Shown here piece after piece: positions 46,536 through 50,784 of a stretch of 50,784 bases of DNA; position 1 is the stretch's first letter, and each line of letters opens with the position of its first letter. The position numbers and the translations under genes were made by a program. The stretch lies in NCBI GenBank assembly GCA_009746045.1, contig RPFO01001335.1:1-50784 (forward strand), in the 5' to 3' direction. The notes under the pieces are model-generated. The model saw only the letters and a list, made by a program, of their open reading frames with translations, did no database searches and was not told where the DNA came from. Source of the stretch: Mesostigma viride (lineage: Eukaryota; Streptophyta; Mesostigmatophyceae; Mesostigmatales; Mesostigmataceae).

Positions 46536-46654
46536 GAGCAGCGGCGATTAGATACTAAATATTGCGTTATTGGTTCGTACCGTACCCAGACAAAAATTGT
46601 ACTAGTGACGCAATTGTACTAGGCGGAATGACAACTGCGCCCGGCAAATAAGTA

Positions 46655-46866
46655 TTTATTGCTCCAACCCCACACCTAACTTGTTCCGGAGCTGTTCGAA
46701 GCGAAGAGCAATGGGAGGGATCGGACCCGAGCCAGATTTGAGTGCGGAACATGATGGCTGGCCTACCTCACTCCGAACATTAAGGTGGACCCGGGTTCGA
46801 ATCCTGTCAGTGCTATTCGCTTCGAACAGTTCCGGAACGATTTTTTTGTGGGGGTGGAGCAATAAA
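46655..46866. mobile_element. MITE-like element with long terminal inverted repeats
   Basis: 212 bp. The outer inverted repeat TTTATTGCTCCA(A/C)CCCCACA and the inner inverted repeat GTTCCGGA(G/A)CTGTTCGAAGCGAA pair end to end over about 50 bp. No ORF. The core carries GGGTTCGAATCCTG, a perfect tRNA B-box-like motif (GGTTCGAATCC). No clear target duplication was found. Confidence 0.7.
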
Positions 46867-47152
46867 TTCTCGACATGCAGAAACAAATGTCGAATAGATT
46901 GTGCAAAAAAATATCGAAATCCTTATCATTATTTAAATATACAGCATAAATTATGTTGCAGTAAAAATAACTGTTAATTGAAGGCCGCAAAAAATTATCA
47001 ACTACCCTTAAACTTGACCTCAGAAAGATCTCGAAAAATATATACAATATATGCGGCCACCTTTTTACACCCTACTGAAGCCCCACTCTAAAGATATAAT
47101 ACGAGCCGAAACTAGGGCGTCGTCTACCCGCAGCGAGACCCCAATTTCTTGT
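46867..47152. other. A+T-rich spacer
   Basis: No coding supported. It contains poly-A-like and TATA-rich stretches (near 46920-47050). Confidence 0.4.
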
Positions 47153-47806
47153 TTAAGTCGGTGCCGGCCCCTCCGGGGCTTCATCCTTGATCACCAGCGC
47201 AGTAAGCCACTTGTCGAGCTCCTTGCTCATCCTGATGTCGGCACACATTCCGTCGCTGCGCACGCGTGCTTCTAGCCGGAGAGCCGGAGCGACGCAGAGA
47301 TAGCAATTCACAACAAGCTCGGGCTGGCGTGACGGTGGCCAATCCTCAACGTTGAGCGTGAAATGCAGGGGGTCATGCTTATCCCGCTTCCAAATCCGAA
47401 CGGGAAGAATGCCATTCCCGGCGAGGAACAGCTCCTTCTCCCCGTCCGTTCCGGCCCGACCCACCTCTCGAAGTTTTTGTCTAACACGATCGGCCCGGCT
47501 TCGCTTACAACCTCAGCCAACCAGAACGGGTGATGGGATCGTGATCCGTGTCCTTGTCCGATGGAACTGCCACATAGTCGTGGAGTCTCATCTGCCGGCC
47601 ATCGCCTCCCGCTTGTCCTTCAGCTGCTCCCCCCGCGTCACCATGCGAACCGGAGGGTTGGGCTGGCTCGGTGGCAGCAAACGGACAGTTTTCATCGAGC
47701 TTCCTGCATCATTGAACTCGATGATAAACGACCACTCGCTTAGACATCCCTCAAACCGCCCAGCCAAACAGGGCGGACAGTAGCAGGAATAGCGCCTAAT
47801 CATCAA
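47153..47806 (-). pseudogene. C-terminal module of the DDE-like gene
   Basis: Three frames linked by small shifts: CPPCLAGRFEGCLSEWSFII..., then a segment of the form DYVAV...WLAEVVSEAGPIVLDKN, then LFLAGNGILPVRIWKRD, HDPLHFTLNVEDWPP and KELDKWLTALVIKDEAPE before a stop. The Trp and Asp pattern looks like a small beta-barrel (BAH/SH3-like) that often ends proteins of this family. Function inferred only. Confidence 0.4.
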
Positions 47807-47968
47807 AAGGCCAGGGTCGGACTTGTCCAGTCGCCACCATGCGCCTTCTTGATGCCAGGCACCTCCTCCACCTCGCGCGTCGGCCGGACTCGACGTCCTG
47901 TCATCAAATAGTTAGGGCAAAAAGAATACCGTTCAAGTTAGCAAAATTGACCAAAAATCAATAAAACA

Positions 47969-48230
47969 GGGTATAGCTGCAGAAGACCCTTACAAAAAAA
48001 AAATAACGACAAGACATCAAGTGATCAAAATTCGACACAGGGTATAGCTGCAGAGAGACCCCATTCGAATCATAATAACAACGTACGACAAGATATTAAG
48101 TGATCGAAATTCGACACAGGGTATAGCTGCAGAGAGACCCCATTCGAATCATAATAACAACGTACGACAAGATATCAAGTGATCGAAATTCGACACAGGG
48201 TATAGCTGCAGAGAGACCCTTCATACCGAT
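47969..48230. repeat. 79-bp tandem repeat, about 3.3 units
   Basis: Units start GGGTATAGCTGCAGAGAGACC at 47969, 48040, 48119 and 48198 (spacing 71, 79, 79), each followed by TAATAACAACGTACGACAAG and GATCGAAATTCGACACA. Lies in an intron-like gap of the DDE-like gene. Confidence 0.93.
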
Positions 48231-48402
48231 AGAACAAGCGAAATTTCATACCTAAAAGAAAAGCAACCCATTGACAGTATATAGGGTCTCTCTGCAGAGA
48301 TACCTTTATTGGGTTTGAATTTTTATAGAACAGCGGCAGTTGACGTCTTAAAACCTGAAATAACACACAATTCCGTACCGGGGGTAAAGGAAGAAGTGGC
48401 GA

Positions 48403-48966
48403 GTGACGTTCTCGGCCCGCGCGCGGGCCGACTCCCTGCTCGATGTCTTGCGCCCTGCCAGTTCTGGTTCAAGTAGGCGACTAGCTGGTGGGTCTCAAGT
48501 ATGTGCTGGTTTTCGGGAATCCTCTGCATTTCCCTCAAGACGCACTTGCACTTCGCTCCTTGACCATCCACCTCCCCCTTCCCATGCTGCCCCCCATGTA
48601 GTGGAACTCAAAGGCCTGCAGGTCGGGATCCCCCATGAGCAGACCGTTAATCTGGTTAATCACGTACCTGGACTTAAACTGCACCGCGCAGTTGTCCGAG
48701 CACATGTACAGGTTTCGCACCTCTACCCCTACTTCTACCCGCAGGGTTTCCAGAATCTTGCGAAGAGCGTATACGAGTGCGCGCTCGCCCCGCTTGATAC
48801 TGGAATCCCCCAGGAAAAAAGAAACGCGCTTTTCCAGCTCGCCGTTGAGCCGATAACGCACGATCATGGGCATCAGGATGTGGCTGCGCTTGTGGAAGTA
48901 CTGCGACTGCAGTTGGACGTAGCTGCTGTTCTCGTAGTTCTCGGCCCAGTCGCCGTGCACGAGCAC
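48403..48966 (-). pseudogene. DDE-like catalytic core
   Basis: Frame 48535-48966 holds LVHGDWAENYENSSYVQLQS (first Asp), HILMPMIVRYRL and LYMCSDNCAVQFKSRYVI (second Asp). The next frame (48323-48571) continues with KGEVDGQGAKCKCVLREMQR, providing the third acidic residue in a KG-x-x-DG-x-G pattern. One base is missing near 48572. These three blocks in this order are the usual signature of the family (D-x-A-E-N-Y, S-D-x-x-x-x-Q-F-K, G-K-G-x-x-D-G). Catalytic assignment is inferred. Confidence 0.6.
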
Positions 48967-49659
48967 GTCCCCTCTCTCAGATTCTTCTCCCGATCCTTGA
49001 TTGTATCCGCCTGCGACCAGGCCGTAAAGCAGTGCACGGTGAACTTGTCCACATCTTAAGAATCTCGTCCCGCAGCTCAGCTGGGGTGGACCTCATTTGG
49101 ACTTGCTCGGGCCGCTTCACCTTCTTCGCCGCCCTGCCATCGGTCTCGCCCTGTTTCGCAAAGGTCCGCAGACAGTTTCGATTTGCAATAAAATCGCATT
49201 TCGATAAGATAACTGCAACTCACAAAGGGTCTCGCTGCAGCTATAGGTCACAAAAAAAAAAAGTCAACAACATATTAACGGAGAAATAAAATCGAAACCA
49301 ACTCACATTCACCCGTCGGGTCACAGTCTGCTCCACCATCTCGAACTTGAACCAATTCAGAATCTCCGTGGAATTCTTGTCCGATCACACTGCACCCAGT
49401 TATTATGGATGCCGCATGATTCCTCAGGACAGAACCCCTCCACACACGCCATCTTCAGTATGCGGTGAACCCTCTCCGTCCTCGGCACCCCTTTCGTCCT
49501 CCACCAGCCTCTCAGAAATGTCGAGGTCTTCCAGGTCCCGTCCCCGCCATTCATCTTCCCCCCCCCCTCTTCCTCCCCCCGCCATTCCGCCCCCTTCACG
49601 CAGCCCGTTATCCCTGCCGTCAGTCTCGGCGGACACCGGGCAGTGAAAGTGCTTGATCC

Positions 49660-50191
49660 AGTCCGTCGAGTGAATGGCTTTCCACATTCGCAAGTACCGT
49701 CCGGCTCTCTGTACTTGGAGCATCCCGCACACTCCGCGCCACACTTGCAGTTCTTGCCGTGGTTCGCATGGAGTGCTTGTCCACGCCCCATGGCCGACTG
49801 CATGGTGACGTGCTTCTCACACGCGCACAGGTTCCTCTCCTTCCACTTGCCCTTGATGCAATCGGCGCGTATTTGCAGAAGGTCGTGTAGCCCACGTGAA
49901 TGCCCACGTCCTTATTATCATACTGGTTACTCCTTTTGTTCCAGTACGCATGCTTTTCGAGAAAGTGATTGTACATGTCCTCCTTGGAGGTCATGTAATA
50001 GCGCGCTCCTCAACGGCGACGAGCACCCGTGATTGCCACGACCCCCTGCTGTAAGTGCGCTTGACATCCTTCATCTGGGAGGAGGCGCGCGACGCATCAT
50101 CATCGTGCATCCACGCGTCCACTATCGCGTCAATCACGAATTGCGGCAAAGGGCGCCCCTTGCGAGCCTGCGCGTGTCTGAGGTAGTCCAA
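49660..50191 (-). pseudogene. Zinc-binding and helical segment of the DDE-like gene
   Basis: 50191-49991 (VIDAIVDAWMHDDDASRASS, QMKDVKRTYSRGSWQSRVLV) runs into EDMYNHFLEKHAYWNKRSNQ and VGIHVGYTTFCKYAPI, then a shift, then CACEKHVTM, GKNCKCGAECAGCSKY and TCECGKPFT. Six or more Cys in CxC and CxxC pairs suggest a zinc-binding region. The remaining minus-strand frames to 49357 are scrambled. Confidence 0.5.
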
Positions 50192-50784
50192 CTTCTGCTG
50201 CCTTCGTATCGCGCGAAATTCCGCGAATCTTCTTGGCGTCCATCCCCGTCAGGTTCTCCAACTCCGCGGCCGAAAAACTCCTTCTCCAAGTCGTCACCAC
50301 AGTAAAGCGTGGACATCAGCACCATCCTGACGTCTCTGTCTGCGTCGCTTTTGGTCAGACATCAAAAAAAGCCGTTAATAGAGCCACCCAGAACCTGTTC
50401 AGTTCTGCCATCCGCTCCTGATTGTAAAGCTTTTTCGCCTCCTCATGATACTTCCCGTGACCTAGTTCAGCGGCCTAGAGTTAAGCAGCAATCATCTGGT
50501 CGAAAGCCGGCCCCCGCCCCTCGGGTTTTGTCATCGCCTGAGCCGCTTCAAAACGCCCTGGTCAGCGAAATATATCCCCAATAACCCTCTTTGATTTCGA
50601 GTATTCTCCCGGCCGCTTGACTTCCTTGGCTTCAGGCTGCGCTGGATTCTGGTTCTCATCTCCGAAAACCCTTTTTGCGCCAGTTGACTGCTTCGTCCCG
50701 GTGTTCAACTTAATTGCACTGAATCCTGGACGACCGGACGCAAAGGGCGAAAACTCCCACCCGTTCGCGTGCTGCATGCCATGA

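Larger units (their letters stand above)
47153..50777 (-). pseudogene. Broken intron-containing DDE-transposase-like gene
   Basis: Minus-strand pieces in coherent order from 50777 down: a start (MQHANGWEFSPF..., 50562-50777), a helical basic segment (QQKLDYLRHAQARKGRPLPQ, about 50191), a zinc-binding segment (CEKHVTM, then CKCGAECAGCSKY and CECGKPF, 49660-49820), a DDE-like core (48500-48966), and a C-terminal module (47153-47806). Intron-like gaps occur, for example GTGAAT...CAG near 49210-49310 and a gap ending TGACAG at 47902. Several one-base frame breaks occur. The module order resembles an uncharacterised family of transposase-like proteins widespread in protists and animals. I do not know its transposon superfamily. 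Confidence 0.5.

Noticed and set aside
46780-46815. tRNA gene suggested by the B-box GGTTCGAATCC
   Set aside because: No matching acceptor stem, D-arm or anticodon arm could be paired upstream. It sits inside an inverted-repeat element.
47051-47275. 74-codon plus-strand ORF
   Set aside because: Overlaps the better-supported minus-strand C-terminal module.
47969-48230. Regular 79-bp repeats as a possible CRISPR array
   Set aside because: The whole unit repeats with no variable spacers. The context is eukaryotic.

Overview
The window is a nuclear, repeat-dominated eukaryotic sequence. It holds LTR retrotransposons of both the Ty3/Gypsy and Ty1/Copia superfamilies, non-LTR elements, a DDE-transposase-like gene, long microsatellites, spliceosomal-looking introns and G+C-rich coding sequence. 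No housekeeping gene, rRNA or convincing tRNA gene was found. The gene content fits a repeat-rich protist, and a green alga or prasinophyte is my best guess from style alone (low confidence).

Layout. (1) 1-9.2 kb: a LINE-ORF1-like coiled-coil sequence (399-580 and 9051-9200) is split by a complete minus-strand chromodomain Gypsy element (Gypsy-1, 581-9045) with 5-bp TSD, polypurine tract, primer site, gag, PR, RT, RNase H, integrase and chromodomain. (2) 9.4-17 kb: a (CCCCTG)n array is split by a complete, very young Copia element (Copia-1, 9513-16310) with apparently identical LTRs. (3) 17-22.7 kb: a 615-bp foldback, a set of unassigned exons ending in an acidic-tailed protein, and a ~170-bp tandem repeat. 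(4) 22.7-24.1 kb: a degraded LINE with a (TAAG)n tail. (5) 25-45.4 kb: two related Gypsy elements head to head. The minus one (Gypsy-2, 24986-40062) was later split by Copia-2 (26449-33909) and by three 5'-truncated LINE tails (35992-38599). The plus one (Gypsy-3, 40582-45446) is truncated in pol. (6) 45.4-50.8 kb: an unassigned Cys-rich ORF pair, a 212-bp MITE, and a broken intron-bearing DDE-transposase-like gene on the minus strand.

Most notable are Copia-1 and Copia-2. Both encode gag, then integrase, then a protease-like domain, then RT and RNase H, whereas canonical Copia order is PR-IN-RT-RH. Both have a DD29E integrase and a non-canonical DT[D/Q] protease motif. Copia-1 separates gag from pol by a single in-frame UGA in the strong readthrough context UGA-CUA-G. 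Gypsy-2 and Gypsy-3 carry a small ORF upstream of gag encoding a stand-alone RNase H1/Cauli_VI-type RNA:DNA-hybrid-binding domain. The LINE tails inserted repeatedly next to the same ATCTATATATAT target.

Most coding regions carry frameshifts. In Copia-1 both fall in G4 runs, so consensus indel errors are as plausible as real decay. All functional statements come from reading motifs by eye. No database search was run.
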